A DNA stretch of 64,000 nucleotides from Stenotrophomonas_A sp035629025. Its GTDB lineage: Bacteria; Pseudomonadota; Gammaproteobacteria; Xanthomonadales; Xanthomonadaceae. The translations under genes and the position numbers were made by a program. The stretch lies in assembly GCA_035629025.1 (NCBI GenBank), contig DASPIU010000070.1, positions 62,001 to 126,000 of the forward strand, given 5' to 3'. The number at the start of each line of letters is the position of its first letter. The first letter of the stretch is position 1. This document shows, piece by piece, positions 17,414-27,130 of the stretch. Under the pieces are notes generated by a model. It did not search any database. It was not told where the DNA came from and was given only the letters and a program-made list of their open reading frames with translations.

Positions 17414-20400
17414 TCATGCCGCCTGCACGATGTGCAGCGCCTTGGGGTTGCGCCATTGCGCGAGCAGCGCCGCCTCGCGCACCTTGGCTTCGGCAAGGTG
17501 CGCTTCCTTGACGTGACCGTAGCCGCGGATGTGTTCGGGGATGGCGGCGATCTGCGCGGCCAGGCCGACGTTGCCGGCATCGAGTTTTTCCAGCAGCCCT
17601 TCCACCGTGCGCGCGTAATCGGTGATCAGCTGGCGCTCGCCGCGGCGTTCGGCGCTGTAGCCGAACACGTCGAGCGTGCTGCCGCGCAGGAAGCGCAGCC
17701 GCGCCAGCAGCTTGAAGGCCTTGAACATCCACGGCCCGTATTCGCGCTTGAGCAGCCGGCCCTGTGCGTCCTTCTTCGCCAGCAAGGGCGGGGCCAGGTG
17801 GAAGCGGACCTGGAAGTCGCCGTCGAACTGCTGCTTGAGCTGGCGCTCGAAATCGCCGCTGGTGTACAGCCGCGCCACCTCGTACTCGTCCTTGTACGCC
17901 ATCAGCTTGAAGTAATAGCGCGCGACGGCTTCGGCCAGTGCGGTGGAACCCGGAGCACGGGCCTGCTCGGCGGCGCGCACGCGCTCCACCAGCTGGCGGT
18001 AGCGCTGAGCGTAAGCGGCGTCCTGGTAATCGCCGAGGAAGCGCACGCGGCGCTCGATCAGTTCATCCAGCGAACGCGACAGGCGCGCGTCGTCCAGCGG
18101 CAGGAAGGCCAGCGCATCGCCGGCTTCGGCGGGCAGGCCGCGTACCGATGGCTCGTCACCAGTGTCACGGGGCGCGGCGGTCGCGCCGCCTTCGTTGCCT
18201 TCCCAGTCCAGCGGCGGCAGTGCCTGCAGGTGATGCGGGCTGCGCTCCTGCGCGGTGGCGGCGTCATGCACCAGCCCGGCGGCCTGCCGTACCGCTTCCA
18301 GGTCGATCGCGGCCAGGCGGCCCCAGGCGAAGGCCTGGCGGTTCATCTGCACGGCCGCGCCGTTGAGTTCGATGGCGCGCATCAAGGCCTCGAACGACAC
18401 TGGCACCAGGCCCTGCTGCCAGGCGTAGCCGAGCATGAACAGGTTGGCGGCAATGGCATCGCCCAGCAGCGCGGTCGCCAGCTGGGTGGCGTCAAGCAGC
18501 TGCGGCTCGCGTCCGCCCAGCGCCAGGCGCACACCGGCCACGATTTCCGCTGCCGGGAATTGCAGGTCCGGGTGCATGGTGAAGCTGCCGGGCATGGCCT
18601 CATAGGTGTTGAGCACCACTTCCGAACGCTCGGCACGCACCTTGGACAGCGCCCAGTAGTCGTTGACCACCACCATGTCGCAGCCCAGCACCAGGTCGGC
18701 CTCGCCTGCGGCGATGCGCACGGCGTGGATGTCCTGGGGCTGCCTGGCAATGCGGATGTGGGTGGTGACCGCGCCCCCCTTCTGCGCCAGGCCGGTCTGG
18801 TCGAGCACGGTGGCGCCCTTGCCTTCCAGGTGCCCGGCCATGCCGAGCAGGGCACCGATGGTCACCACGCCGGTGCCGCCGACGCCGGTGATCAGGATGT
18901 TCCAGGGTTGCGCCAGGTCGGTGCGCGGCACCGGCGCGGGCAGGTTGTCGAGCAGGTGGGTGGCATCGCTGCGACCGCCCTCATCCGATGCGGAGGCCGC
19001 CTCGCCAAGGCGACGCTTGCGCACGCTGCCGCCGTGCACGGTGACGAAGCTCGGGCAGAAGCCCGACACACAGGAGTAGTCCTTGTTGCAGTTGGACTGG
19101 TCGATCTGGCGCTTGCGCCCGAACTCGGTTTCCTTCGGTAGCACCGATACGCAAAAGCTCTTCTCGCCGCAGTCGCCGCAGCCTTCGCAGACCAGCGAAT
19201 TGACCATCACCCGCTTGGCCGGATCGGCGAGCTTGCCGCGCTTGCGGCGGCGGCGCTTCTCGGTGGCGCAGGTCTGGTCGTAGATGAGGATGCTCACGCC
19301 CTTGACCGTGCGCAGGCGCTGTTGCACTTCATCCAGCGCGCTACGGTCGTGGAACTCGGTGTCCGGCGGGAACAGGTCGCGCCGGCGCGTCCACTTGGCG
19401 ATGTCGTCGCTGAGCACCACGATGGTGTGGATGCCTTCGGCATGCATCTGCCGGGCGATGTCGGGCACGGTCAGGCTGCCGTCCACCGGCTGGCCGCCGG
19501 TCATCGCCACCGCATCGTTGTAGAGGATCTTGTAGGTGATGTTGACGCCGGTGGCGACCGACTGGCGGATCGCCAGCGTGCCACTATGGAAATAGGTGCC
19601 GTCGCCCAGGTTCTGGAACACGTGCGGGGTGTCGGTGAACGGCGCCTGCCCCGACCACGTCACGCCTTCGCCGCCCATGTGGGTGAAGGTCTCGGTGGCG
19701 CGGTCCATCCACGTCACCATGTAGTGGCAGCCGATGCCGCCCATGGCGCGCGAACCTTCCGGCACCGCCGTGGAAGTGTTGTGCGGGCAGCCCGAGCAAT
19801 AGTGCGGCACGCGCGGGAACTGCGCGCGCGGCAGCGCCATCTCCGCTTCCTTGGCATCCATCCAGCGCAGCCGCTGTTCGATTGACGCGGTGAGCGAACC
19901 GGACGGCGGCGCGAAACGCAGGATGCGCCTGCCGATCACCGCGGCAATGGTCGCCGGCGTCAGTTCGCCGGTGGACGGCAGAATCCACTCGCCGGCTTCG
20001 TCGTACTTGCCGACAATGCTCGGGCGCTGGCCGGCGCTGGCTGGCCAGTTGTAGAACAGCTCCTTCATCTGCCGCTCGATGAAGGCACGCTTTTCCTCCA
20101 CCACGACGATGTCCTGCAGGCCCTGGGCGAAGCGGGTGATGCCGACCGGCTCCAGTGGCCAGGTCATCGCCACCTTGTACACGCGGATGCCGAGGTAGGC
20201 GCAGGCGGCCTCGTCCAGGCCGAGGTATTCCAGCGCCTGCAATACGTCCAGGTAACTCTTGCCGGTGGTGACGATGCCCAGGCGCGGATGCGGCGAATCC
20301 ATCACCACGCGGTCCAGGCCGTTGGCGCGGGCAAAGGCCTGCGCGGCCTTGACCGCATAGCGGTGCAGGCGCATTTCCTGGTCCAGTGGCGGGTCCGGCC

Positions 20401-21169
20401 AGCGGATGCCGAGGCCGCCGGCGGGCATTTCAAAGTCCTCGGGCAGCACGATGCGGCGGTCGAACGGGTCCACCTGCACCGAGGCCGAGGACTCCACGGT
20501 CTCGGCGATGGTCTTGAAGCCGATCCAGCGCCCGGTGTAGCGGCTCATCGCCCAGCCCACCAGGCCCAGGTCGAGGATGTCCTGCACACCGGCCGGGTTG
20601 AGGATGGGCATCATCGCGCTGACGAACTCGTCCTCGCTGCCGTGCGGCAGCGTCGAACTGCGGCAGGCATGGTCATCGGCGGCCAGCGCCAGCACGCCGC
20701 CATGGCGCCAGGTGCCGGCGGCATTGGCGTGCTTGAACACGTCGCCGCTGCGGTCCACGCCCGGGCCCTTGCCGTACCACATGCCGAACACGCCATCGAC
20801 ATTGGCGCCGGGGAACAGATGGGTCTGCTGCGTGCCCCAGACCATGGTCGCGGCCAGGTCCTCGTTGAGGCCAGGGGTGAACTTCACCTTCGCCGCTTCC
20901 AGGTGTTTGCGCGCGCGCCACAGCTCCAGATCGAAGCCGCCGAGCGGACTGCCGCGGTAACCACTGATGAAGCCGGCGGTATCCAGGCCGGCAGCCTGGT
21001 CGCGCAGGCGCTGCAGCAACGGCAGGCGCGCCAGTGCCTGCACGCCGGACAGATAGATGCGTCCGTCGGTGCGCGTGTACTTGTGTTCGAGCGTGTAGTC
21101 GCGGTCCAGGGTGCCCAGCGCCGGCATGTTGGCGGAAGACGGCGATGTGAGTTCGGCGGTGCTGGTCAT
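17414..21169 (-). CDS. Indolepyruvate ferredoxin oxidoreductase, fused subunits
   Basis: 1251 residues from ATG 21169 (ATG 21127 also possible). It combines the alpha chain (TPP-binding, with the YRGSPLGG region near the start and GIGCHYMVTWMD later) and the gamma-like chain (ITGVGGTGVVTIGALLG) in one polypeptide. A cysteine-rich iron-sulfur segment lies between them (CEGCGDCGEKSFC, then SCVSGFC). Such enzymes oxidatively decarboxylate arylpyruvates or branched 2-oxoacids to acyl-CoA, passing electrons to ferredoxin, and serve amino-acid breakdown. The fused form is usual in Proteobacteria. An in-frame extension to 22105 has no start evidence and overlaps the divergent gene. Confidence 0.9.
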   Translation of the reverse strand: MTSTAELTSPSSANMPALGTLDRDYTLEHKYTRTDGRIYLSGVQALARLPLLQRLRDQAAGLDTAGFISGYRGSPLGGFDLELWRARKHLEAAKVKFTPGLNEDLAATMVWGTQQTHLFPGANVDGVFGMWYGKGPGVDRSGDVFKHANAAGTWRHGGVLALAADDHACRSSTLPHGSEDEFVSAMMPILNPAGVQDILDLGLVGWAMSRYTGRWIGFKTIAETVESSASVQVDPFDRRIVLPEDFEMPAGGLGIRWPDPPLDQEMRLHRYAVKAAQAFARANGLDRVVMDSPHPRLGIVTTGKSYLDVLQALEYLGLDEAACAYLGIRVYKVAMTWPLEPVGITRFAQGLQDIVVVEEKRAFIERQMKELFYNWPASAGQRPSIVGKYDEAGEWILPSTGELTPATIAAVIGRRILRFAPPSGSLTASIEQRLRWMDAKEAEMALPRAQFPRVPHYCSGCPHNTSTAVPEGSRAMGGIGCHYMVTWMDRATETFTHMGGEGVTWSGQAPFTDTPHVFQNLGDGTYFHSGTLAIRQSVATGVNITYKILYNDAVAMTGGQPVDGSLTVPDIARQMHAEGIHTIVVLSDDIAKWTRRRDLFPPDTEFHDRSALDEVQQRLRTVKGVSILIYDQTCATEKRRRRKRGKLADPAKRVMVNSLVCEGCGDCGEKSFCVSVLPKETEFGRKRQIDQSNCNKDYSCVSGFCPSFVTVHGGSVRKRRLGEAASASDEGGRSDATHLLDNLPAPVPRTDLAQPWNILITGVGGTGVVTIGALLGMAGHLEGKGATVLDQTGLAQKGGAVTTHIRIARQPQDIHAVRIAAGEADLVLGCDMVVVNDYWALSKVRAERSEVVLNTYEAMPGSFTMHPDLQFPAAEIVAGVRLALGGREPQLLDATQLATALLGDAIAANLFMLGYAWQQGLVPVSFEALMRAIELNGAAVQMNRQAFAWGRLAAIDLEAVRQAAGLVHDAATAQERSPHHLQALPPLDWEGNEGGATAAPRDTGDEPSVRGLPAEAGDALAFLPLDDARLSRSLDELIERRVRFLGDYQDAAYAQRYRQLVERVRAAEQARAPGSTALAEAVARYYFKLMAYKDEYEVARLYTSGDFERQLKQQFDGDFQVRFHLAPPLLAKKDAQGRLLKREYGPWMFKAFKLLARLRFLRGSTLDVFGYSAERRGERQLITDYARTVEGLLEKLDAGNVGLAAQIAAIPEHIRGYGHVKEAHLAEAKVREAALLAQWRNPKALHIVQAA

Positions 21170-21340
21170 GGCTGGCCCGGCGGGGTTGGCGAGTCGCGCC
21201 CCGGCCTGCGCCGGGCGACCGGTAATTGTAGCAGTGGCCCCCTGCGCGACCCGGGTTCTGTGACCCCCGGCACTCGTGCCGTGTGCGCTGGTGCGGTTAG
21301 GATGCACGGTGGGAGGAGGGTTGTTCGGTTTTCCAGGGGA

Positions 21341-21988
21341 ATGAACGTGAAGACGACTCATGCACGGAGCATGGCCATTGCGTTGGCCGTGTGGGCACTC
21401 TGCGGCAGCGCCTGGGCACAGACGGTGCTCAAACCCAAGGAGTTCTATTTCGACGAGGACCGCAGCACCGCGCGGCCGGTGGTAGTGGTGCCGGGCCAGG
21501 GTGATGCAGTGGTCGACAAGCTCGCGGCCATGGTGCAACGCGATCCGCGTGCGGTCGAAGCACGCGCGCAATTGGGCACGTTGGCAATGAGCGGCGGCCG
21601 CCGTGAACTCGGCGAGCAGTTGTACAAGGCGGCGCTTGCCGGCCTGCCCAGTGGCAGCCTGCAATACCGCCAGGTGAGCTGGAACTATGGCTGGGCGTTG
21701 TATCGCGCCGGCGATTACGAACCGGCGTTGCACCAGTGGCTGGGATTGGCCGCCGGCCGCCCGGCCACGCCGGACTGGTTGCCGCCGACGCTGGCACTGG
21801 TGTTGTGGAAGCTCGGTCGCAAGGAAGAGGCGGTCAGCTGGTATGCCGCCGCGGTGCGCACCTGGCCAGACAAGTGGAGCGATGCGGCCAACCTGCCCGC
21901 GCTGTTGCCGGACTGGACCGACGACGAACGCGCCACCCTGGGCGAAGTGCTCGCCAGCTGGCAGGCCAATCCCCCCGCCTGGCCGTGA
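21341..21988 (+). CDS. Secreted TPR-like protein of unknown function
   Basis: 215 residues from ATG 21341, with a signal peptide ending in GSAWAQ. The mature part has helical repeats of TPR/SEL1 character: residues about 65-85 (DPRAVEARAQLGTLAMSGG) and 110-135 (WNYGWALYRAGDYEPALHQW), then LALVLWKLGRKEEAVSWYAAAVR. I do not recognise a named family. It may be a periplasmic scaffold. It diverges from the oxidoreductase gene. Confidence 0.75.
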   Translation: MNVKTTHARSMAIALAVWALCGSAWAQTVLKPKEFYFDEDRSTARPVVVVPGQGDAVVDKLAAMVQRDPRAVEARAQLGTLAMSGGRRELGEQLYKAALAGLPSGSLQYRQVSWNYGWALYRAGDYEPALHQWLGLAAGRPATPDWLPPTLALVLWKLGRKEEAVSWYAAAVRTWPDKWSDAANLPALLPDWTDDERATLGEVLASWQANPPAWP

Positions 21989-22152
21989 GAGCAGCGGCGC
22001 CGGGCCTGTGCGCCCGCCGCCGCAAGGCTGTGTCGTCCATATCGCCAGGACGTGATCGCGCCGGTTCAGCCGCGAACTTGTGACCGCCATTGCTGCGGCG
22101 CACAATAAGCTGCCTTGCCGCCGCCATGCCCCGCCACGGGGCGCTGACTGCC

Positions 22153-23334
22153 ATGTCCTCGCGTCTTCCCCTGATCGCGCTCGCCGTAAGCGCCTTTGCC
22201 ATTGGCACCACCGAATTCGTGGTGATGGGCCTGTTGCAGCAGATGGCCGCCGACCTGGGTGTGTCCATTCCCGCGGCCGGCCTGCTGGTTTCCGGCTACG
22301 CCATGGGCGTGGTCATCGGCGGCCCGCTGCTGGCAATGGCCACTGCGCGCCTGCCGCGCAAGACCGTGCTGCTGGTGCTGATGGGCATCTTCATCTTCGG
22401 CAACCTGCTGTGCGCGCTGGCGCCGAACTACGAAATCCTGATGGCGGCGCGGGTGATCGCCTCGCTGGCGCACGGCTCGTTCTTCGGTGCCGGCGCGGTG
22501 GTCGCCGGTCACATCGCCGCGCCGGGGCGACGCACCCAGGCGATCGCGCTGATGTTCGCCGGCCTGACCATCGCCAACATCTTCGGCGTACCGGCCGGCA
22601 CCGTGCTCGGCCAGGCGCTGGGCTGGCGCTCCACTTTCTGGGCGGTGACGGTGCTGGGGGTGATCGCCTTGCTTGTCATGGCCCGCTACGTGCCGCGCCT
22701 GGAGGCAATGCCAGCGCCGCGTCTGCGCCATGAACTGAGCCGCGTGCTCAAGCCGCGCGTGCTGGTGGCGCTGGGCATGACGGTGTTCGGCTTCGGCGGA
22801 GTGTTCACCGTGTTCACCTATATCGATCCGATCCTGACCCATCGCGCAGGGATGGACGAACACGCCATCAGCCGCGTGCTGGTGCTGTTTGGCGTCGGCG
22901 CCACCATCGGCACGCTGCTTGGCGGCAAGCTGGCAGACCGCCGGCTGATGCGCAGCATTGCGCTGCTGCTCGGCGCGTTGTGCGTGTTCTTCCTCGGCTT
23001 TGCCACGCTGATGGACTCGGCGTGGGGCGCGACGCTGGGCGTGTTCCTGATCGGTGTGCTGGGCTTTGCGGCCAACCCGGGGTTGCAGACGCGCTCGATG
23101 CAGCAGGCTCACGACGCGCCATTGCTGGCATCCACGCTCAACCAGAGCGCCTTCAACCTGGGCAATGCCGGTGGCGCCTGGCTGGGTGCGAGCATGTTGG
23201 CGCACGGTGCGATCTACCCGCAGCTCAGCTACGCCGCCGCGGCGGTGACCGCGGGTGGCATCGGCCTGACCTTGCTCAGCGTGTGGATGGAACGGCGCAG
23301 CGCGCGGCCCCAGGCGGCCGCCTCGTCCTGCTGA
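22153..23334 (+). CDS. MFS transporter (AraJ/YdhP-like, DHA1)
   Basis: 393 residues and about 12 hydrophobic segments. The start FAIGTTEFVVMGLL and the later GLTIANIFGVPAGTVLGQ are typical of the drug:H+ antiporter-1 group containing AraJ, YdhP and NepI. Members export sugars, purine ribonucleosides or drugs; the substrate is not determined here. ATG 22153 follows a weak ribosome site. The next gene starts 19 bp after its stop, so the two transporters may be co-transcribed. Confidence 0.88.
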   Translation: MSSRLPLIALAVSAFAIGTTEFVVMGLLQQMAADLGVSIPAAGLLVSGYAMGVVIGGPLLAMATARLPRKTVLLVLMGIFIFGNLLCALAPNYEILMAARVIASLAHGSFFGAGAVVAGHIAAPGRRTQAIALMFAGLTIANIFGVPAGTVLGQALGWRSTFWAVTVLGVIALLVMARYVPRLEAMPAPRLRHELSRVLKPRVLVALGMTVFGFGGVFTVFTYIDPILTHRAGMDEHAISRVLVLFGVGATIGTLLGGKLADRRLMRSIALLLGALCVFFLGFATLMDSAWGATLGVFLIGVLGFAANPGLQTRSMQQAHDAPLLASTLNQSAFNLGNAGGAWLGASMLAHGAIYPQLSYAAAAVTAGGIGLTLLSVWMERRSARPQAAASSC

Positions 23335-23353
23335 GCCGGCTGCGCTTGCCGCC

Positions 23354-24268
23354 ATGGCCCTGGATGCCTTCGCGCTGATCCTGACGACCCTCGGCCTGGG
23401 TCTGCTGTTCGCGCGCCTGCGCGTGCTGCCCGACAACAGTGCCGATGTGCTCAACCGCGTCGTGCTGTATCTGTGCCTGCCGGCGGCGGTGCTGACCTAC
23501 GTACCGCGACTGCATCTGGACCGCTCGCTGCTCGGGCTGATGGCCACGCCCTGGCTGCTGGCGGCGGCCACGGTGCTGCTGGTCACGCTGTGCACGCGTG
23601 TGCTGAAGCTGCGTCGCGAGGAACATGCGGTGCTGCTGATGTGCGTGGCGCTGAGCAATTCCAGCTTCATCGGCTACCCGATGGTGCGCGCGCTGCTGGG
23701 CGAACACGCGTTGCCCTATGCGGTGGTGTACGACCAGTTCGGCACGTTCGTGCTGTTGTCCACGTTCGGGCTGTACGTGCTGGCGCGCTACAGCGGCGAC
23801 ACCGCGCCGACCACCACGCAGATCCTGGCGCGGATCGCACGCTTTCCGCCGTTGTGGGCGCTGCTGCTCGCGCTGACGGTGATGCCGGCGCAGCCGCCGG
23901 CATGGATCGGCGGGGCGTTGCGCAGCCTGTCCGATGCGATGCTGCCACTGGTGATGCTGGCGGTGGGCCTGTCGCTGCAACTGCGGCTGCCCGCGTCGGA
24001 GTTGCGGCCGCTGGCGGCGGGGCTGGTGCTCAAGCTGCTGGTGCTGCCGCTGCTTGCGTGGCCGCTGTCGCTGGCGTTCGGTTTGCGCGGGGAGATGTTG
24101 CAGGCCAATGTGCTGGAAAGCGCGATGCCGACGATGATCACTGCGGCGGCGCTGGCGATTTCGCACCGGTTGGCTCCGCGGCTGGCGGCGGCCCTGGTCG
24201 GCTACAGCATCCTGCTGGCGTTGCTGACCTTGCCGGCCTGGGCGTGGTTGTTGGCGCGCTGGGGCTGA
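23354..24268 (+). CDS. AEC (auxin efflux carrier) family transporter
   Basis: 304 residues with about 10 hydrophobic segments in two halves. The first half has RVVLYLCLPAAVLTYVP and SNSSFIGYPMV, and the second LPLVMLAVGLSL and ESAMPTMITAAALA, the split helix regions of AEC/BASS-like carriers. Bacterial members move malate or other organic acids; the substrate is unknown. It starts 19 bp after the MFS gene and is followed by a REP-type hairpin. Confidence 0.87.
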   Translation: MALDAFALILTTLGLGLLFARLRVLPDNSADVLNRVVLYLCLPAAVLTYVPRLHLDRSLLGLMATPWLLAAATVLLVTLCTRVLKLRREEHAVLLMCVALSNSSFIGYPMVRALLGEHALPYAVVYDQFGTFVLLSTFGLYVLARYSGDTAPTTTQILARIARFPPLWALLLALTVMPAQPPAWIGGALRSLSDAMLPLVMLAVGLSLQLRLPASELRPLAAGLVLKLLVLPLLAWPLSLAFGLRGEMLQANVLESAMPTMITAAALAISHRLAPRLAAALVGYSILLALLTLPAWAWLLARWG

Positions 24269-24293
24269 AGCACGCCGAACGCCGATGGGGTCC

Positions 24294-24371
24294 CTGTAGG
24301 AGGGGCTTCAGCCCCGATGGGCGGAGTCGCGATCTGCCACGTCGCGGTCGCGGCTGAAGCCGCTCCTACAG
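24294..24371. repeat. REP/BIME-type inverted pair
   Basis: The left arm begins CTGTAGGAGGGGCTTCAGCC and the right arm ends in the inverted form (GGCTGAAGCCGCTCCTACAG), with a GTCGCG-rich centre. GTAGGAGC-GGCTTCAGCC is the common REP motif of Xanthomonadaceae and Pseudomonas. It lies between convergent stops of the AEC and AAA genes. Confidence 0.85.
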
Positions 24372-24383
24372 CGCCGCAGCGGG

Positions 24384-25865
24384 TCACTCGGCCGGCACGG
24401 TGCGTTCGCTGGCCCAGTCGCGCAAGGTCTGCACCTGCTCGGCCATCAATACCGACAACGGCCGCGTGGCGCGGATTTCCTGCATCAGTACGCTGTCGTC
24501 CAGCGCGCGCTGTTCGGCATGCGCGGCGTAGAGCGCCGAAACGATGGCCTGTTCGATCTCGGCGCCGGAAAAGCCCTGGCTGGCCGCGGCCAGCGCCGGC
24601 AACGCGAAGCCATCCGCGTCCAGCCCGCGGCGACCCAGGTGCAGGCGCAGCAGTTCCACGCGCGTATCCGGACTGGGCAGGTCGACGAAGAAGATTTCGT
24701 CAAAGCGGCCCTTGCGCAGCAGTTCGGCCGGCAGCTCCTGCACCTGGTTGGCGGTGGCGACGATGAACACCGCGCCCTTGCGCTCGGCCATCCAGGTCAG
24801 CAGGTGGCCCAGCACCCGGCGCGATACGCCGCCGTCCTCGCCGCCGCTGGCCAGGCCCTTCTCGATCTCGTCGATCCACAGCACACAAGGCGCCAGCTGC
24901 TCGGCCGAGGCCAGCGCGTCGCGCAGGTTCTTCTCGGTTTCGCCGTGGTACTTGTTGTAGAGGCTGCCGAAATCCAGGCGCAGCAGCGGCACGCCGAAGC
25001 CGGCGGCGGTGGCCTTGGCCAGCATCGACTTGCCGCAGCCCTGCACGCCGAGCAGCAGCACGCCCTTGGGCGGGTCCAGCCCCGGCGGCGCGGTGCCGGA
25101 GACGAACACGCCGCGGCGCTGGTTGATCCAGCGCTTGAGGCGGTTGGCCCCGGCCACGTCGGCAAAGCGCGCGTTGTCGTATTCGTAATGCAGGTGTCCG
25201 CTGCGGTTGAGCAGCTCGAACTTGAGCCGGGCCAGCTGCGGCAGGTCGTCCTGACTGAGCACGCCATCGTTGAAGATCAGCTGCCGGGCAATGCGCCGCG
25301 CGTCGCGCAGACCCAGTCCCTTGAGGTTGCGCAGGATCTGCTGAGCCACCTCGGTATCCACTTCCACGCGGCGCCCGCCATTCTCGCGGGCGTAGTCGGC
25401 CACTTCCTCGCGCAGCATCTTCAGCAAGGCATTGGCGTCGGGCAGGTGCGGGCTGAAGCGGGTGGCCAGGCCTTCCAGCTCCGGCGGCAACTCGACCTTG
25501 GCGCCGATCATCACCAGCACGTGCGGCTGGCTGTGGCGGCGCTCGATGATGTCGCGCAACAGCCGCTGGTGCGAGGCGTAGCCCAGGTAGGGGTGCATGT
25601 CCAGCAGCAGGTAGACACCGCGCTGGTCGGCCTGGCGAATCATCTGCAAGGCGGCGCTGGCGTCGGGCGGGCCGAGCGGCGCGTCCTCGCGATCCAGGTC
25701 GATGCGGCGCAGGCCCTCGGTGATCGTCCAGCGGTACAGGGCGCGCCACACCTGCATCAGGCTCTGCCGGAACAGCTCGACGATGCGCTGCTCCTCCTGG
25801 GTCTCGATGACGATCAACGGGGTGCTGGCGCGGATCAGCGCGGTCAGGTCCTGCAACTCGCTCAT
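24384..25865 (-). CDS. AAA ATPase, Ycf46/SpoVK-like
   Basis: 493 residues from ATG 25865 (AAGGAGT upstream). The first ~230 residues have no ATP motif but carry the fold seen in Ycf46-like proteins (LDMHPYLGY, GAKVELPPELEGLATRF). The AAA domain follows: Walker A LGVQGCGKSM, Walker B VLWIDEIEKGL, sensor 1 VATANQ and the Arg finger region KGRFDEIFFVD. It would be a hexameric cytoplasmic ATPase. In cyanobacteria Ycf46 helps CO2 uptake; its role in Proteobacteria is unknown. Confidence 0.88.
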   Translation of the reverse strand: MSELQDLTALIRASTPLIVIETQEEQRIVELFRQSLMQVWRALYRWTITEGLRRIDLDREDAPLGPPDASAALQMIRQADQRGVYLLLDMHPYLGYASHQRLLRDIIERRHSQPHVLVMIGAKVELPPELEGLATRFSPHLPDANALLKMLREEVADYARENGGRRVEVDTEVAQQILRNLKGLGLRDARRIARQLIFNDGVLSQDDLPQLARLKFELLNRSGHLHYEYDNARFADVAGANRLKRWINQRRGVFVSGTAPPGLDPPKGVLLLGVQGCGKSMLAKATAAGFGVPLLRLDFGSLYNKYHGETEKNLRDALASAEQLAPCVLWIDEIEKGLASGGEDGGVSRRVLGHLLTWMAERKGAVFIVATANQVQELPAELLRKGRFDEIFFVDLPSPDTRVELLRLHLGRRGLDADGFALPALAAASQGFSGAEIEQAIVSALYAAHAEQRALDDSVLMQEIRATRPLSVLMAEQVQTLRDWASERTVPAE

Positions 25866-26001
25866 GGGCACTCCTTTGCGGGCCGCCAACATAGCAGGGC
25901 CGGGACAGGCGTACACCGACAGCGGCGGCCGGCGTCCCTCGACTACCCCCTCACCGGGCCGCGGTGTACGCTCGACGCTGGTTCACGGAAGCGAGGCGTG
26001 C

Positions 26002-26631
26002 ATGAAGACGTTCCTGGTAGCCGGCTCCAAGGGCGGGGTCGGCAAGACCACGATCGCCACCAACCTGGCGGCCCATGCCGCCTTGCAGGGCCGGCGCACC
26101 GTATTGGCTGATGCCGATCCGCAGCAGTCTTCCACCCGCTGGGCGCAGCGTCGCGCCGGGCTGGACAGCGCGGTGCTGCCCATCGACGCCACCCGCCGCC
26201 GGCAATGGGATGCGCAACTGCCCGAAGACACCCAGCAGCTGATCATCGACGCCCCGGCCGGGGCGATGGCCGAGGACCTGATGCCGTTCCTGGAGCGCGC
26301 CGATGCGGTCGTCGTGCCGGTCCTGGCCTCGGCCCTGGACATCGAAGCGGTGGTCGGCTTCCTCAACACCCTGGCCAAGGTGCCGCGCGTGCACCAGCGC
26401 AAGCTGCCGGTCGGGCTGGTGCTCAATCGCAGCAAGCCGTGGACGCAGACCGCCCAGCAGGCGGTCGAGATGATCGGCAGCTGGCCCTATCCGCTGGTCG
26501 CGCAGCTGCGCGACACCCAGGCCTACGTGGTGCTGGCCGGTCTCGGCCGCAGCCTGTTCGACTACCGCTCGGCCCAGGTGCGCGAGCACCAGCAGGACTG
26601 GGAACCGCTGCTTCGCTGGCTCAAGGCCTGA
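26002..26631 (+). CDS. ParA/MinD-like ATPase (orphan)
   Basis: 209 residues. The deviant Walker A is GSKGGVGKTT, with the switch DADPQQSSTRW and Walker B-like LIIDAPAG. This fits the short ParA/MipZ/Soj class without an N-terminal DNA-binding domain. No parB or parS-like gene is adjacent, so it is not a chromosome-partition pair. Orphan ParA proteins position cargo such as chemoreceptor clusters or other complexes. Starts at ATG 26002; the following SixA-like gene begins 22 bp downstream and is probably co-transcribed. Confidence 0.87.
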   Translation: MKTFLVAGSKGGVGKTTIATNLAAHAALQGRRTVLADADPQQSSTRWAQRRAGLDSAVLPIDATRRRQWDAQLPEDTQQLIIDAPAGAMAEDLMPFLERADAVVVPVLASALDIEAVVGFLNTLAKVPRVHQRKLPVGLVLNRSKPWTQTAQQAVEMIGSWPYPLVAQLRDTQAYVVLAGLGRSLFDYRSAQVREHQQDWEPLLRWLKA

Positions 26632-26653
26632 CCCCTTCTCTTCCGGACTGCCC

Positions 26654-27130
26654 ATGCGCGAACTGATCCTGCTGCGTCATGCCCACGCCGAGCCGGCCGA
26701 CACTGGCCAGGCCGATATCGACCGCCCGCTGTCCCCGCACGGCCTGGCCGAGGCCGAAGCGGCCGGCGCCTGGCTGCGCGAGCAGCGCCTGGTGCCCGAC
26801 CGGGTGCTGTGTTCCCCGGCGCGGCGCGCGCGCGAAACCCTGGAAGCGGTGCTCGGCCTCACCGGCTATATCGAGCAACGCCTGGAAGAGCGCATCTACG
26901 AGGCCACGCCGGGCACGCTGGCGGCGGTCATCGATGACCATCGCGAATGTGAGCGCCTGTTGCTGGTGGGCCACAACCCCGGGCTGGAACGGCTGGTGGC
27001 GCTGATGCACAGCGGCCAGTCCGGTGACTACCGCGGCATGCCGACCGCCTCGATCGCGCTGCTGGCGCTGCCGCTGGACGCGGCGATCGAACCCGGCATC
27101 GCCCGGTTGACCGCCTTCTGGTGGCCCTGA
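26654..27130 (+). CDS. SixA-like histidine phosphatase
   Basis: 158 residues. The RHG-type motif is LLRHAHAEP, and the second His region is LLVGHNPGLERLV. SixA in E. coli removes phosphate from histidine phosphotransfer domains of sensor kinases; that substrate here is inferred. It overlaps the start of the YceI-like gene by 10 bases, so translation is coupled. Confidence 0.88.
   Translation: MRELILLRHAHAEPADTGQADIDRPLSPHGLAEAEAAGAWLREQRLVPDRVLCSPARRARETLEAVLGLTGYIEQRLEERIYEATPGTLAAVIDDHRECERLLLVGHNPGLERLVALMHSGQSGDYRGMPTASIALLALPLDAAIEPGIARLTAFWWP

Noticed and set aside
17432..19141. Long open frame on the plus strand inside the indolepyruvate oxidoreductase gene
   Set aside because: It is a high-GC shadow of the opposite strand: low-complexity composition, no family motifs, and the minus-strand protein is clearly real.
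26002..26631. Chromosome or plasmid partition locus
   Set aside because: There is no parB gene and no parS-like palindrome next to it.
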